NCBI GenBank assembly: GCA_963778465.1
Contig: CAVZUK010000003.1
Coordinates: 2,108,001-2,172,000, forward strand
Source of the DNA: CAVZBW01 sp963778465
GTDB taxonomy: Bacteria; Actinomycetota; Acidimicrobiia; Acidimicrobiales; RAAP-2
Reading direction: 5' to 3'
Length of the DNA: 64,000 nt
Of this stretch, positions 54,311-62,670 are shown piece by piece. The position numbers and the translations under genes were made by a program. Below the pieces are notes generated by a model, which searched no databases, was not told the origin of the DNA, and saw only the letters and a list, made by a program, of their open reading frames with translations. Within the stretch, counting starts at the first letter, position 1. Each line of letters opens with the position of its first letter.

Positions 54311-56041
54311 CTAGCTTCTGGCGGCGGGCGAGACGGTGTACGTGTCGCGACCGGACCGCAGGAGAGTCCCCGCCTCGGCCCCGGTCGGCTTACCGTCGAC
54401 CACCGTCTCGGCACCGTTCACGAGCACCAGGTGGACTCCCTCGGATGCGGCGAAGAGCCGGGGCGATCCTCCTGGAAGGTCGTCCACGAGCTGGGCCGGC
54501 TCGGAGCCGACGTTCTCCGGGTCGAAGACCATCACGTCGGCGAACATGCCCTCGGCCACCTGGCCGCGGTCCCGGACGCCGAACAGCTTGGCCGGGTCGT
54601 CGGTCATCATCTGGACGGCCCTTTCGACAGAGGTCAGCTTGCGCCCGCGCAAGCAATCGCGGAGGAAGGCCGTGGGGTAGTTGGAGCCGCACATCCGGTC
54701 CAGGTGGGCGCCGGCGTCCGAGCCCCCGAGGAGCACGTCGCCGTCCTCCCAGAGGCTCGCTCGCAGCTGCCAGCTGGCATCGTCGCCGTCGGAGGCCTTG
54801 GGCCACAGGACCGTTTGCAGATCGTCGGAGATCACGAGGTCGAGCAGCGTGTCGAAGGGCTTCTTTCCCTGCTCTGAGGCGATGTCGGCGACGGCGCGCC
54901 ACTGGTATCGCTCGTTCTCCTTCGAGTACGTGTCCCCGATGATGTAGTTCCCCCAGTTGGAGAGGCGCCGGAAGACGCCTGCCTCCTTGGAGTGGGCCAA
55001 CTCGTCCAGCTGGGCGCGCACCTCCGGCTTGGAGAGCGCTGCGATCCGCTCGGACACGGGGAGGCCCATGACGTCGCCCCACCCCGGGATGAGGAACAGG
55101 GCGCAGAAGTTGCGGAAGCTCATGTTCATCGGGACGAGGGTCGGCATGGTCAGCGCGACGATGCGCCCGCCGGCTGCGCTGGCGGCTCGCGAGGCTTCGA
55201 GCTGGCGCTCCACCTTGTCCCGACTCCTCGAGTCCACGGTCAGCACGTTCCAGTTGAGAGGCCTCTGCGCCGTGGCGGACATGGCGACCATGAGGTCGAT
55301 CTCCTCGTCGGAGAACACGTCCAGGCAGCCGTTGGTGATGTACTCGAGCGTGGTGCCGTCGTGGCGGCCCACCTCCTCGCAGAAGGCCAACATCTCGGCG
55401 CGGTCCGCAAACCGCGAGGTGACCGGGTTGCCGTCGCCGTCGGAGTGGGTACGTGACTGGGACGAAGAGAAACCCAGGCCGCCCGCGTCCAACGACTCGG
55501 CCAGCAGGCGGCGCATCTCGGCCACCTCGGTCTCCGACGCAACCTCGCCTCCCCGTTCGGCGCCCATGACCTTGCGACGCAACGCGCAGTGGCCCACCAG
55601 GAAGCCCGCATTCACCCCGATCCGCCCCTCGAGGCGGTCGAGGTACTCGGCGAAGGACGACCAGTTCCACGGCACGCCCTGCTCCAGCGCGATGAGGGGC
55701 ATGCCCTCGACCTTGGCCATCATGCGGCGCGTGTAGTCGGCGTCGACCTCGTTGATCGGTGCGAGCGTGAACCCGCAGTTTCCGCTCAGGACGCTCGTGA
55801 CCCCGTGGAGGTTGGAGGGCGAGGCGGACGGATCCCAGAACAGCTGGGCGTCGTAGTGGGTGTGGGGATCGATCACGCCGGGGGCCACCATGAGGCCGGT
55901 GGCGTCCAGGTCCTTGCGCGCCGACTCCTCGACGGTCCCGACCGTCACGATCCTCCCGTCGCGGATGCCGACGTCCGCCCTGCGCGGAGGACTCCCGGTG
56001 CCGTCGACGACCATCCCGCCCCGGATCGCATAGTCCAGCAT
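54311..56041 (-). CDS. N-acyl-D-amino-acid deacylase/D-aminoacylase-like amidohydrolase
   Basis: 576 aa, metal-dependent amidohydrolase (D-aminoacylase branch). Metal motif VIDPHTHYDAQLFWDPSASP near residue 58, Cys ligand region SVLSGNCGFTLAPI near 87, later VGHCALRRKVMG, LEYITNGC and the Asp ligand in LLGGSDAGAHLDRMCG near 440. The C-terminal beta-sandwich ends the protein (FADVMVFDPENVGSEP). In Acidimicrobiia such genes cluster with CoA-pathway genes; the natural substrate is not known. Confidence 0.88.
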   Translation of the reverse strand: MLDYAIRGGMVVDGTGSPPRRADVGIRDGRIVTVGTVEESARKDLDATGLMVAPGVIDPHTHYDAQLFWDPSASPSNLHGVTSVLSGNCGFTLAPINEVDADYTRRMMAKVEGMPLIALEQGVPWNWSSFAEYLDRLEGRIGVNAGFLVGHCALRRKVMGAERGGEVASETEVAEMRRLLAESLDAGGLGFSSSQSRTHSDGDGNPVTSRFADRAEMLAFCEEVGRHDGTTLEYITNGCLDVFSDEEIDLMVAMSATAQRPLNWNVLTVDSRSRDKVERQLEASRAASAAGGRIVALTMPTLVPMNMSFRNFCALFLIPGWGDVMGLPVSERIAALSKPEVRAQLDELAHSKEAGVFRRLSNWGNYIIGDTYSKENERYQWRAVADIASEQGKKPFDTLLDLVISDDLQTVLWPKASDGDDASWQLRASLWEDGDVLLGGSDAGAHLDRMCGSNYPTAFLRDCLRGRKLTSVERAVQMMTDDPAKLFGVRDRGQVAEGMFADVMVFDPENVGSEPAQLVDDLPGGSPRLFAASEGVHLVLVNGAETVVDGKPTGAEAGTLLRSGRDTYTVSPAARS

Positions 56042-56066
56042 CCCAACCTCCGTCGCAGCCCTAGAT

Positions 56067-56081
56067 CTGACAGTCCGTCAG
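56067..56081. promoter_or_regulatory. Palindromic operator CTGAC-5-GTCAG
   Basis: A 15-bp symmetric site, 26 bp upstream of the amidohydrolase ATG; its form is like TetR-family operators. The regulator is unknown. Confidence 0.5.
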
Positions 56082-56157
56082 TCTCCAGCCTAGGCCCGGT
56101 CGGCCCCGCGCAGCACCGCCCCTGGGCAGGGGCGCCGTGGGCAATGCGGCTGGCGGC

Positions 56158-56412
56158 TCACCACCGGTGGGGGACCCGGCCAAAGCCGTGGACCGTCAAC
56201 TCCTCGACCTCGATGTCGAAGAGGATCCGCACCCGACCGGCCCACAGCAGCCACATCTCCCGGCCGTGTTGGGAGGGCAACGGCTCTGCCATCAGGGCGA
56301 TCTCTTCGTGGCTCATCTCGCTCAACACGGCGAGAGCCCTGGCCGCGGGCGTCCCGAGCTCCTCGAGCTGGCGCGCCGCGTGGCTGCTCAATTGCACCGT
56401 GAGATCCGCCAT
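56158..56412 (-). CDS. RelE/ParE-like protein, orphan
   Basis: 84 aa from the ATG at 56412. RelE-fold order: LSSHAARQLEELGTPAARAL helix pair, then beta strands MWLLWAGRVRILFDIE and VEELTVHGFGRVPHRW with the C-terminal basic/aromatic residues typical of the family. No antitoxin gene is found within 100 bp on either side, so it may be a chromosomal relic or not a toxin. Confidence 0.65.
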   Translation of the reverse strand: MADLTVQLSSHAARQLEELGTPAARALAVLSEMSHEEIALMAEPLPSQHGREMWLLWAGRVRILFDIEVEELTVHGFGRVPHRW

Positions 56413-56502
56413 GGACGGACTCAAGCTACCGCCGAGATCGAAGCGGGCGAGCATCCGGTCTCGTGGGCTCTGGCGAGCGGCGCGTCGCCGGAGTCGGACT
56501 AC

Positions 56503-56934
56503 TCAGCGTGCGGTGATGTAGTCCTCGAGCTCCTTGCGATGGCGCTCCAGCTCCTCGATCTTCGCCTTCACGACGTCGCCGATGCTCACGATCCCTCGGA
56601 GCTCCCCGGCTTCGACCACCGGGACGTGGCGGATGCGGCGGTTGGTCATGGTGCTCATCAACTGCTCGGTGTCGTCGTCCGGCGAGCAGGTGTGGACGTC
56701 GCTCGACATGATCGAGGAGACGCTCTCCTGGAGCGGGCTGGTTGCGGCGGCGCTTAGCCGGCGGACGACGTCGCGTTCGGACACGATGCCGTCGATCCGT
56801 CGTCCATCGTCGGACACGACCAATGCGCCGATGTCGAGGCGTGACAGGATCCCGACGGCGTCGGCCACGGTGGCGTCGGTGCGGACCGTGGCAACGGCCG
56901 AGCCCTTGTGCGCCAAGACGGAGGAGATCCGCAT
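56503..56934 (-). CDS. CBS-domain-pair protein
   Basis: 143 aa from the ATG at 56934, with AGGGAG 8 nt upstream. Two CBS domains in tandem: VRTDATVADAVGILSRLDIG with VVSDDGRRIDGIVSERDVVR, and CSPDDDTEQLMSTMTNRRIR with VPVVEAGELRGIVSIGDVV. A short helical tail (EELERHRKELEDYIT) follows. Such stand-alone pairs bind adenine nucleotides and act as energy sensors. Confidence 0.92.
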   Translation of the reverse strand: MRISSVLAHKGSAVATVRTDATVADAVGILSRLDIGALVVSDDGRRIDGIVSERDVVRRLSAAATSPLQESVSSIMSSDVHTCSPDDDTEQLMSTMTNRRIRHVPVVEAGELRGIVSIGDVVKAKIEELERHRKELEDYITAR

Positions 56935-57248
56935 CAGTCGACTCCCTTCCCCAGTCGTGTAGTGCGCGAGCACGCGCGCCACACGATCCGACGTCTGACA
57001 GGGCCAAGTCTATGGACGGCTCGACACCGATGCTCGATGACCGTGCAGTGCGGTGGCGTCTATGTGCACGTGCTCACGAGCACATACGACGGGGTGTCGG
57101 ACCCGAGGCGAGGGACCCGGTCGCCGGCCCGGACGGGCCCACCACAGAGGGTCCCGTCTCGGGGCGAAATGGTTCCGCCCGCGATCTCCGTCGTAGGGTG
57201 ATCCGGGATCCGACGGTCGGACCTCCGAAGGGCTCGGAAGGGGAGGAC
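56935..57248. other. Divergent intergenic region
   Basis: 314 bp between the CBS gene and a crotonase gene. It contains CGTCTGACAGGGCC, resembling one half of the operator at 56067. No gene or clear promoter is supported. Confidence 0.5.
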
Positions 57249-58058
57249 ATGAGCGAGCCGGCTGTGCTGGTGGAGCGGGATGGTTACGTGGTGACGGTCA
57301 CGCTCAACCGTCCGGAGAAGCGGAACGCCTTCAATGCCGAGGTGCTGTGCCGCCTGTGCGACGCGTGGGACGAGATCGACGGCAACCCCGACGTGCGCGT
57401 GGCGATCCTCACCGGGGCCGGTGGCGGCTTCTCCGCCGGAGCGGACCTGGACCGCCTGGTCGGTGCCCTCGGTTCGGGCAAGCCTCCCGCCGACGAGTAC
57501 GAGGCCCGCATCAGGGAGGACACGTCGCTGATCTTCAAGGGGTTCTTGAAGCAGTACCGAACCAAGAAGCCCCTCATCGCCGCGGTCGAGGGGTATTGCT
57601 ACGCGGGCGGCACCGAGATACTGCAGGCCACCGACATCCGGGTCGCGGCCGAGGGCGCTCAGATCGCCATCTCGGAGGTCAAGCGGGGCCTGTTCCCGAT
57701 GTCGGCCTCGACGATCCGCCTGCCCCGCCAGATCCCGTGGACCGAGGCGATGGAGATCCTCTTGGTCGGCGACCCCATCACCGCAGAGAAGGCCCGCCAG
57801 ATCGGGCTGGTCGGTCACGTCGTGCCGGACGGCCAGGCCCTGGCCAAGGCTCACGAGATCGCCGGCAAGATCGCCGCCAACGGTCCGCTCGCCGTCATGG
57901 CCATCAAGGCGGCCGTCCTGGCGACCGATGGGCTCCCCGAGCAGGAGGCCTTTGCCAAGGAGATGGAGATCGGCGGACCAGTCATGGCGAGCCAGGATGC
58001 CAAGGAGGGCCCGCGCGCCTTCTTGGAGAAGCGCGCCCCCAACTTCACGGGTCGCTGA
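57249..58058 (+). CDS. Enoyl-CoA hydratase family protein
   Basis: 269 aa from the ATG at 57249 with GGGGAGGAC upstream. Crotonase features: VTLNRPEKRNAFNAEVL, oxyanion loop GGGFSAGADLDRLVG near 65, second NH region AAVEGYCYAGGTEILQATDI near 120, and Glu in SEVKRGLFPMSASTIRLPR near 145. The second catalytic Glu is not evident, so hydratase versus isomerase is open. A role in acyl-CoA degradation fits the neighbours. Confidence 0.9.
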   Translation: MSEPAVLVERDGYVVTVTLNRPEKRNAFNAEVLCRLCDAWDEIDGNPDVRVAILTGAGGGFSAGADLDRLVGALGSGKPPADEYEARIREDTSLIFKGFLKQYRTKKPLIAAVEGYCYAGGTEILQATDIRVAAEGAQIAISEVKRGLFPMSASTIRLPRQIPWTEAMEILLVGDPITAEKARQIGLVGHVVPDGQALAKAHEIAGKIAANGPLAVMAIKAAVLATDGLPEQEAFAKEMEIGGPVMASQDAKEGPRAFLEKRAPNFTGR

Positions 58059-58101
58059 TCGTCGTGGTGCTGCCCGGCGCCCGGGATGCCCGGTACTTGC
58101 C

Positions 58102-58464
58102 TCAGCCTCCCGGCTGGTTGAGCTCTACCGCGTTGCCCGAGGGGTCCGACAGGAAGCATTGGCGGCCCCTGCCGGTGGACATGGCATCGCTCACCTCGAA
58201 GCCACCGTCGCGTAGGTGCGCGATGGCGGCGTCCACGTCGGCCACGCGGAGGGCGAAGTGCTGGCCGGCGTTGGCGGGTAGCGGGGCCTCGATCAGGTGC
58301 ACCTGCTGGTCGCCCGCGTCGAGCCACGCCCCGGCGATGCCGAAGTCCGGCCGGTCGTCTCGCACCTCGAGACCAAGGACGTCCCGGTAGAACTCGATCG
58401 CGGCGGGCACGTCGCTCACGTTGATGGCGACGTGATGCACGCCGATCGTCTGCACGCAGGCCAT
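58102..58464 (-). CDS. VOC-family (glyoxalase-fold) protein
   Basis: 120 aa, paired beta-alpha-beta-beta-beta units. Metal-ligand candidates: His in GVHHVAINVSD (residues 9-10), His in QVHLIEAPL, His in QHFALRVADV, Glu in NAVELNQPG. It may be an epimerase or dioxygenase-like enzyme on a CoA ester, matching its place immediately downstream of the thiolase-like gene (no gap between the stop and next start). Confidence 0.88.
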   Translation of the reverse strand: MACVQTIGVHHVAINVSDVPAAIEFYRDVLGLEVRDDRPDFGIAGAWLDAGDQQVHLIEAPLPANAGQHFALRVADVDAAIAHLRDGGFEVSDAMSTGRGRQCFLSDPSGNAVELNQPGG

Positions 58465-59667
58465 CTAGGCCGCCTTCTCGAGGATGTGCACTCCGCAGGC
58501 GGACCCGAGGCCGATCACGTGCGCCAGGCCCACCCTGGCCCCCTCGATCTGCCGGTCGCCGGCCTCACCCCGCAGGTGAGTCGCCAGCTCGTAGAGGTTC
58601 GCGATGCCGGTGGCGGCGATGGGGTGGCCCTTGGACTCGAGACCCCCGGAGACGTTGACCGGCATCGAACCGTCACGGAACGGCGCGCCCGAATTGAAGA
58701 AGTCCACGGCGCCGCCCTGCTCGCAGAGCATGAGATTGTCGTAGTGCACGAGCTCGGCGGTGGCGAAGCAGTCGTGCAGCTCGACGAGATCGAGGTCCTC
58801 GGGACCCACCCCGGCCTGCTCGTAGGCCTGCTTGGCCGCGTTGCGAGTCAGCGTGTTGACATCGGGCAGGATCTGGCAGGCCTCCTCCCAGGGGTCCGTG
58901 GTGAGGATGGAGGCGGAGATCTTCACCGCCCGCCGGCGTTGCTCGGGGCTGAGGCGCTGGAGCGCGGCGTCGCTGACGATCACCGCGGCCGCGGCACCGT
59001 CGCAGTTGGCCGAGCACATCGGCCGCGTGTTGGGGTAGGCGATCATGATGTCGCCCATGATCTGCTCGGCGCTCATCGCCTTGGTGTAGGCGGCCAGGGG
59101 GTTGAGCGTGGAGTGGCCGTGGTTCTTCTCCGAGATCTTGGCGAAGAGCTCGAAGCTGGTCCCGCCGTAGCGGTGGCCGTACTCCATCCCCACCTGGGCG
59201 AAGACCCCGGGCATGGTCTCGGTGCCGACGCGGCCGTCGAGGGCGGCCACCGCCCCGTACCGTCCGGAGGGGGTCCAGGCCTCCGCGTCCTGCTTGCGGG
59301 CCCCGCCCGCCAGGAGGCCGGCACCCGCCAGCTTCTCGACGCCCACGGCCAGGCCCATGTCGGCCTCCCCGGCCTTGATGGCCATGGCGACCACCCGCAC
59401 CGCCGTGGCCCCCGTCGCGCAGGCGTTGGTCACGTTGTACACGGGGATGCCGGTCTGGCCGATCTGCTTTTGGAGCTGCTGGCCGATGCCGGCGGCGGCC
59501 GCCATGAGGTTGCCCGAGGCCAGCACCTGCATCTGGCGCATCTCGACGCCGCCGTCACCGAGCGCGCCGAGTGCGGCCTCGGTGGCCAGGTCCAGCGTGT
59601 CCTTGTCGGGGTGCTTGCCGAACTTGGTCATCGAGATCCCAAGGATCCAAAGGTCGTCACTGGCCAT
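58465..59667 (-). CDS. Thiolase-like protein (lipid-transfer protein/SCP-x family)
   Basis: 400 aa from the ATG at 59667. It has LWILGISMTKFGKHPDKDTL, the nucleophile region YNVTNACATGATAVRVVAMA with Cys near 87, and a C-terminal block VNVSGGLESKGHPIAATGIA with the His of thiolases, then GLGSACGVHILEKA. The Cys/His set is retained, so thiolysis or decarboxylative chemistry is possible. It pairs with the DUF35 gene 2 bp upstream. Confidence 0.9.
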   Translation of the reverse strand: MASDDLWILGISMTKFGKHPDKDTLDLATEAALGALGDGGVEMRQMQVLASGNLMAAAAGIGQQLQKQIGQTGIPVYNVTNACATGATAVRVVAMAIKAGEADMGLAVGVEKLAGAGLLAGGARKQDAEAWTPSGRYGAVAALDGRVGTETMPGVFAQVGMEYGHRYGGTSFELFAKISEKNHGHSTLNPLAAYTKAMSAEQIMGDIMIAYPNTRPMCSANCDGAAAAVIVSDAALQRLSPEQRRRAVKISASILTTDPWEEACQILPDVNTLTRNAAKQAYEQAGVGPEDLDLVELHDCFATAELVHYDNLMLCEQGGAVDFFNSGAPFRDGSMPVNVSGGLESKGHPIAATGIANLYELATHLRGEAGDRQIEGARVGLAHVIGLGSACGVHILEKAA

Positions 59668-59669
59668 CG

Positions 59670-60068
59670 TCAACCTCCCAGCGGCTCGAAGCCAAAAGCG
59701 ATGGCTTCGGTGCCTTCGTCGTCTGTTCCCATCGGGTACGTGGCCAGCCGCACCTTCATGCCGAGCTCGACCTGGTCGGCGTCCGGCTCCACGTTGATCA
59801 AGTTTGCCCGCACGCTGGTCCCCTCGCAGTCCACCACGGCGGCGACGAAGGGCACCGGGATACCCGGGGCGGCGAAGGACACGATCGTGAAGGCCCTCAC
59901 CTGGCCGTTGCTGGGGACCGTGACCTTCGCGAAATCGGTGTGCCCGCAGCTGGCGCAGGCGTTGCGCCGGTCGAAGAACTTGGCCTTGCAGTTGGTGCAC
60001 TCGTTGGCCACCAAGTGCGGCTCCGGGTCGAGCACGAGGTAGTCGACCAGGGGGATCGTGCCGCTCAT
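59670..60068 (-). CDS. DUF35 OB-fold/zinc-ribbon partner of the thiolase-like protein
   Basis: 132 aa. Zinc ribbon CTNCKAKFFDRRNACASCGH with four Cys (residues ~24-42), then the OB fold (GQVRAFTIVSFAAPG, VPFVAAVVDCEGTSVRANLI). Normal length, with no insertion. The partner gene follows directly, so a complex is expected. Confidence 0.9.
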   Translation of the reverse strand: MSGTIPLVDYLVLDPEPHLVANECTNCKAKFFDRRNACASCGHTDFAKVTVPSNGQVRAFTIVSFAAPGIPVPFVAAVVDCEGTSVRANLINVEPDADQVELGMKVRLATYPMGTDDEGTEAIAFGFEPLGG

Positions 60069-60169
60069 GCTCGGTTCCTTGCCGGATGTCCTGCGAATCC
60101 CGTCATGGCTGGCAGGTTACGTCGCCGCTGCTCGCCTGGCCATCCGGGCGTGTGGAAGGGTAAAGGCGC

Positions 60170-61067
60170 ATGGGCGCCGCCGAGGAGCTGACGTTGATGG
60201 TCGTCCACGCCCATCCCGACGACGAGGCCTCGAGCACGGGCGGGATCCTCGCCCGGTACAGCGCCGAGGGCGTCCGGACCGTGCTCGTGACCTGCACCGA
60301 CGGGGCACAGGGGGATGCGCCGGGCGGTCTCAAGCCCGACGACGACGGTCACGACGAGAGAGCGGTCGTTGACCTGCGGATCGAGGAGCTGCGCAGGAGC
60401 TGCGAGGTGCTCGGGGTGCGGCATCTCGAGCTGCTCGGCTACCCGGACTCGGGGATGATGGGCTGGCCGTCCAACGACGCGCCGGGATCCTTCTGGACGA
60501 CGCCGATCGAGCCGGTGGCACGGCGCCTCGTGGGGCTCTTCGAGCGCTACCGACCGCAGGTGGTCGTGACCTACGACCCGACGGGGTTCTACGGCCACCC
60601 CGACCACATCCAGACGCACCGCGTGACGGCCGCCGCCTTCGAGGCCAGCCGGATCCCCCGGAAGCTCTACTGCCCGACCATCCCGCGGTCCCGGTTCGCC
60701 GAGTTCGGCCGGGTGCTCGCGGAGGCGGGCCTCGACATCGGGCCGGACCGGTCCGGCTCCGACGATCCCCATCCCGATCCTCGATCCGACGATCCGGAGT
60801 CCGGCGATCCCGGTCCCGCATCCGAGGACCCGGGGGTGTTCACGAGCGACGACGACGACATCGCCGCCGTCATCGACTGCACGCCCTTCGCCGACCGCAA
60901 GCTCGAGGCGCTGGGTGCGCACAAGAGCCAGGCGGACAACGTCTTCTTCCTCCGGCTTCCCCCCGAGGTGTTCCGGCAGTTCTTCGGGATCGAGAGCTTC
61001 GTCCGCTGGCGGGACCGGACCGGCGCATCCGGTGCCCGAGAGCGATCTCTTTGCCGGATTCCGCTAG
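60170..61067 (+). pseudogene. PIG-L/Mca-like amidase, frameshifted near the C-terminus, with Asp/Pro/Ser insertion
   Basis: ATG at 60170. The zinc motif is VVHAHPDDEASSTGG near residue 11 and the third ligand YGHPDHIQTHRVTAAAFEA near 145. The family is that of mycothiol S-conjugate amidase or GlcNAc-inositol deacetylase. Near 60995-61031 one extra base shifts the frame; the corrected end is VPESDLFAGFR and a stop at 61067, as in Mca proteins. Left uncorrected the frame runs on over the next gene. Residues ~192-224 are a DPSG-rich insertion unusual for the family. Confidence 0.8.
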
Positions 61068-61160
61068 GCGGGCCGGCGCGGCTGTTCCCACGGTGCCCGC
61101 GCTGTTCGCCGGGACGGTCGTTCGCAGAGACCGTACAGTCGCGACCAGAAGGGAGGCATC

Positions 61161-61940
61161 GTGAGCGGACACGTGCACCTCGAGATCGACGGATCCATCG
61201 CGGTCCTGACGAACGACAACCCCGACAAGCACAACGCCTTCGACGACGACATGGACCTGGAGCTCTTCGCCGCCCTCGCCGAGCTGCGGGAGCGCCCGGA
61301 GGTGCGTGCCGTGATCTGGCGGGGCGAGGGCAAGTCGTTCTCCTCGGGCCGGGACACGAGCGTCATCGGCACGAACAAGACGGAGCTCTCGCACCACGAG
61401 CTCATGCGACGGGGCCACCGCGGCATACAGCAGCTGTGGGAGCTCGACGCGCCGGTGATCGTGGCGTGCAAGGGCTGGGTGATGGGGGGCTCGTTCCAGC
61501 GCGCCCTGCTCTGCGACATCAGGGTGGCGGCGGAGGGGACGCGCTTTCGCCTTCCGGAGCTGCAGTACGGCGTCATACCCGACACCGGCGGCTTCGGGAC
61601 CCTGTTCGAGATGACCGGCCACGGGGTGCTGAGCGATCTCGTGCTGACCTCCCGCATCATGCCCGTGGAGGAGGCCCTGCGGTGGGGGATCGTCAGCCGG
61701 GTCGTACCCCAGGAAGAGCTCGACGAGGTGGTCAGGGGCATCGCCGAGCACATCGCCGGGCTCCCGCTCGTGACGGTCAAGATGGCACGCCAGATCATCC
61801 GCAGGCTGGCCCTGCCCGACGTGCGTTCTGCGATGACCGACGAGCTGATCTACCAGACCTTCATCAGCCGCAGCGACGACATGGCGGAGATGCGCGCCGC
61901 GCGCCAGGAGGAGCGTCCGCCGAACTACCGGGGGAGCTGA
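61161..61940 (+). CDS. Enoyl-CoA hydratase family protein
   Basis: 259 aa from the GTG at 61161 with GAAGGGAGG upstream. LTNDNPDKHNAFDDDMDLEL start, oxyanion loop KSFSSGRDTSVIG near 63, second NH region VACKGWVMGGSFQRALLCDI near 105, Glu in RFRLPELQYGVIPDTGGFGT near 130. The last Asp replaces the second catalytic Glu. Crotonase with unassigned substrate, convergent with the TetR gene. Confidence 0.9.
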   Translation: MSGHVHLEIDGSIAVLTNDNPDKHNAFDDDMDLELFAALAELRERPEVRAVIWRGEGKSFSSGRDTSVIGTNKTELSHHELMRRGHRGIQQLWELDAPVIVACKGWVMGGSFQRALLCDIRVAAEGTRFRLPELQYGVIPDTGGFGTLFEMTGHGVLSDLVLTSRIMPVEEALRWGIVSRVVPQEELDEVVRGIAEHIAGLPLVTVKMARQIIRRLALPDVRSAMTDELIYQTFISRSDDMAEMRAARQEERPPNYRGS

Positions 61941-61941
61941 C

Positions 61942-62538
61942 TCAGTCGGCGGGGACGAGCAGCAACTGCACGGCCTCGTCGAGGCGGCGGTTCACCTCGT
62001 TGATCGTGAGCGCGCCCAGCGACCAGGACCTGATCAGGGTCGCGAGCACCGCCTGGACCACCCTCGTCACCGCTTCGGCGGTCCCGGGCTCGAGATCGGC
62101 GAGCTGGTCGAGGTAGATCTCCGTGATGGTCTCCGAGAGCCGGGCCAGCATCTCGGCCGCCACGGGATCCGTGGAGACCTCCAGGATGGAGAGGAGCCGG
62201 GCCAGCTGGGGCTGCCGCTGAAAGGCCCGCACGGAGCGGCGCAAGGTCTCGGCGAGCCGCTCGGCAGGCGTCGTGCCGGACAGAGGGCGGCTCGTGATGT
62301 TCGTCTGCAGCGTGGCCGCCCACTGCACGAGCGCCTCGGCGAGGAGGTGCTCCTTCGAGGAGAAGTAGTGGTACACGGTGCCCAGGGCCACGTCGGCCTC
62401 CTCGGCGACGTCGCGAACCTGGATCTGCCCGGCGTCGCGGCTCTCGAGCAGGGTGAGGGCGGCGTCGACGATCCGCTGGCGTCGCGCCCGCTGGTTCGCG
62501 GTGAGCGGCGGTCGCTGGATGGCGGCAGGGGTGTTCAC
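61942..62538 (-). CDS. TetR-family transcriptional regulator
   Basis: 198 aa from the GTG at 62538; a TTG one codon earlier is also possible. The N-terminal HTH is QRARRQRIVDAALTLLES then IQVRDVAEEADVALGTVYHY, FSSKEHLLAEALVQW. The C-terminal ligand-binding helices include LARLLSILEVSTDPVAAEML. It probably controls the divergent amidohydrolase operon and its own gene, responding to an acyl-CoA or related compound (inference). Confidence 0.92.
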   Translation of the reverse strand: MNTPAAIQRPPLTANQRARRQRIVDAALTLLESRDAGQIQVRDVAEEADVALGTVYHYFSSKEHLLAEALVQWAATLQTNITSRPLSGTTPAERLAETLRRSVRAFQRQPQLARLLSILEVSTDPVAAEMLARLSETITEIYLDQLADLEPGTAEAVTRVVQAVLATLIRSWSLGALTINEVNRRLDEAVQLLLVPAD

Positions 62539-62540
62539 CA

Positions 62541-62592
62541 AGGATCGCGATCCTAGTGAAATCGAAACAGCATTCTAGTATCATGTTCACTC
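62541..62592. promoter_or_regulatory. Palindromic operators between TetR and amidohydrolase
   Basis: AGGATCGCGATCCT (62541-62554) is a perfect 14-bp palindrome touching the TetR start. Next to it AGTGAA and TTCACT form an inverted pair spaced about 25 bp, with TAGAAT (minus strand, near 62577) as a candidate -10. Confidence 0.6.
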
Positions 62593-62670
62593 GGCACGGG
62601 CAGGTGCCCGCCCGGGGCGGGCTTTCGGGCCCGCTCGATTCGAGCCGGATCGATCCAAGGAGGCAACGAA

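Noticed and set aside
60170..62116. A single 648-codon protein fusing the PIG-L amidase with a long tail
   Set aside because: The tail is antiregister to a clear enoyl-CoA hydratase gene; a one-base shift gives the expected family end.
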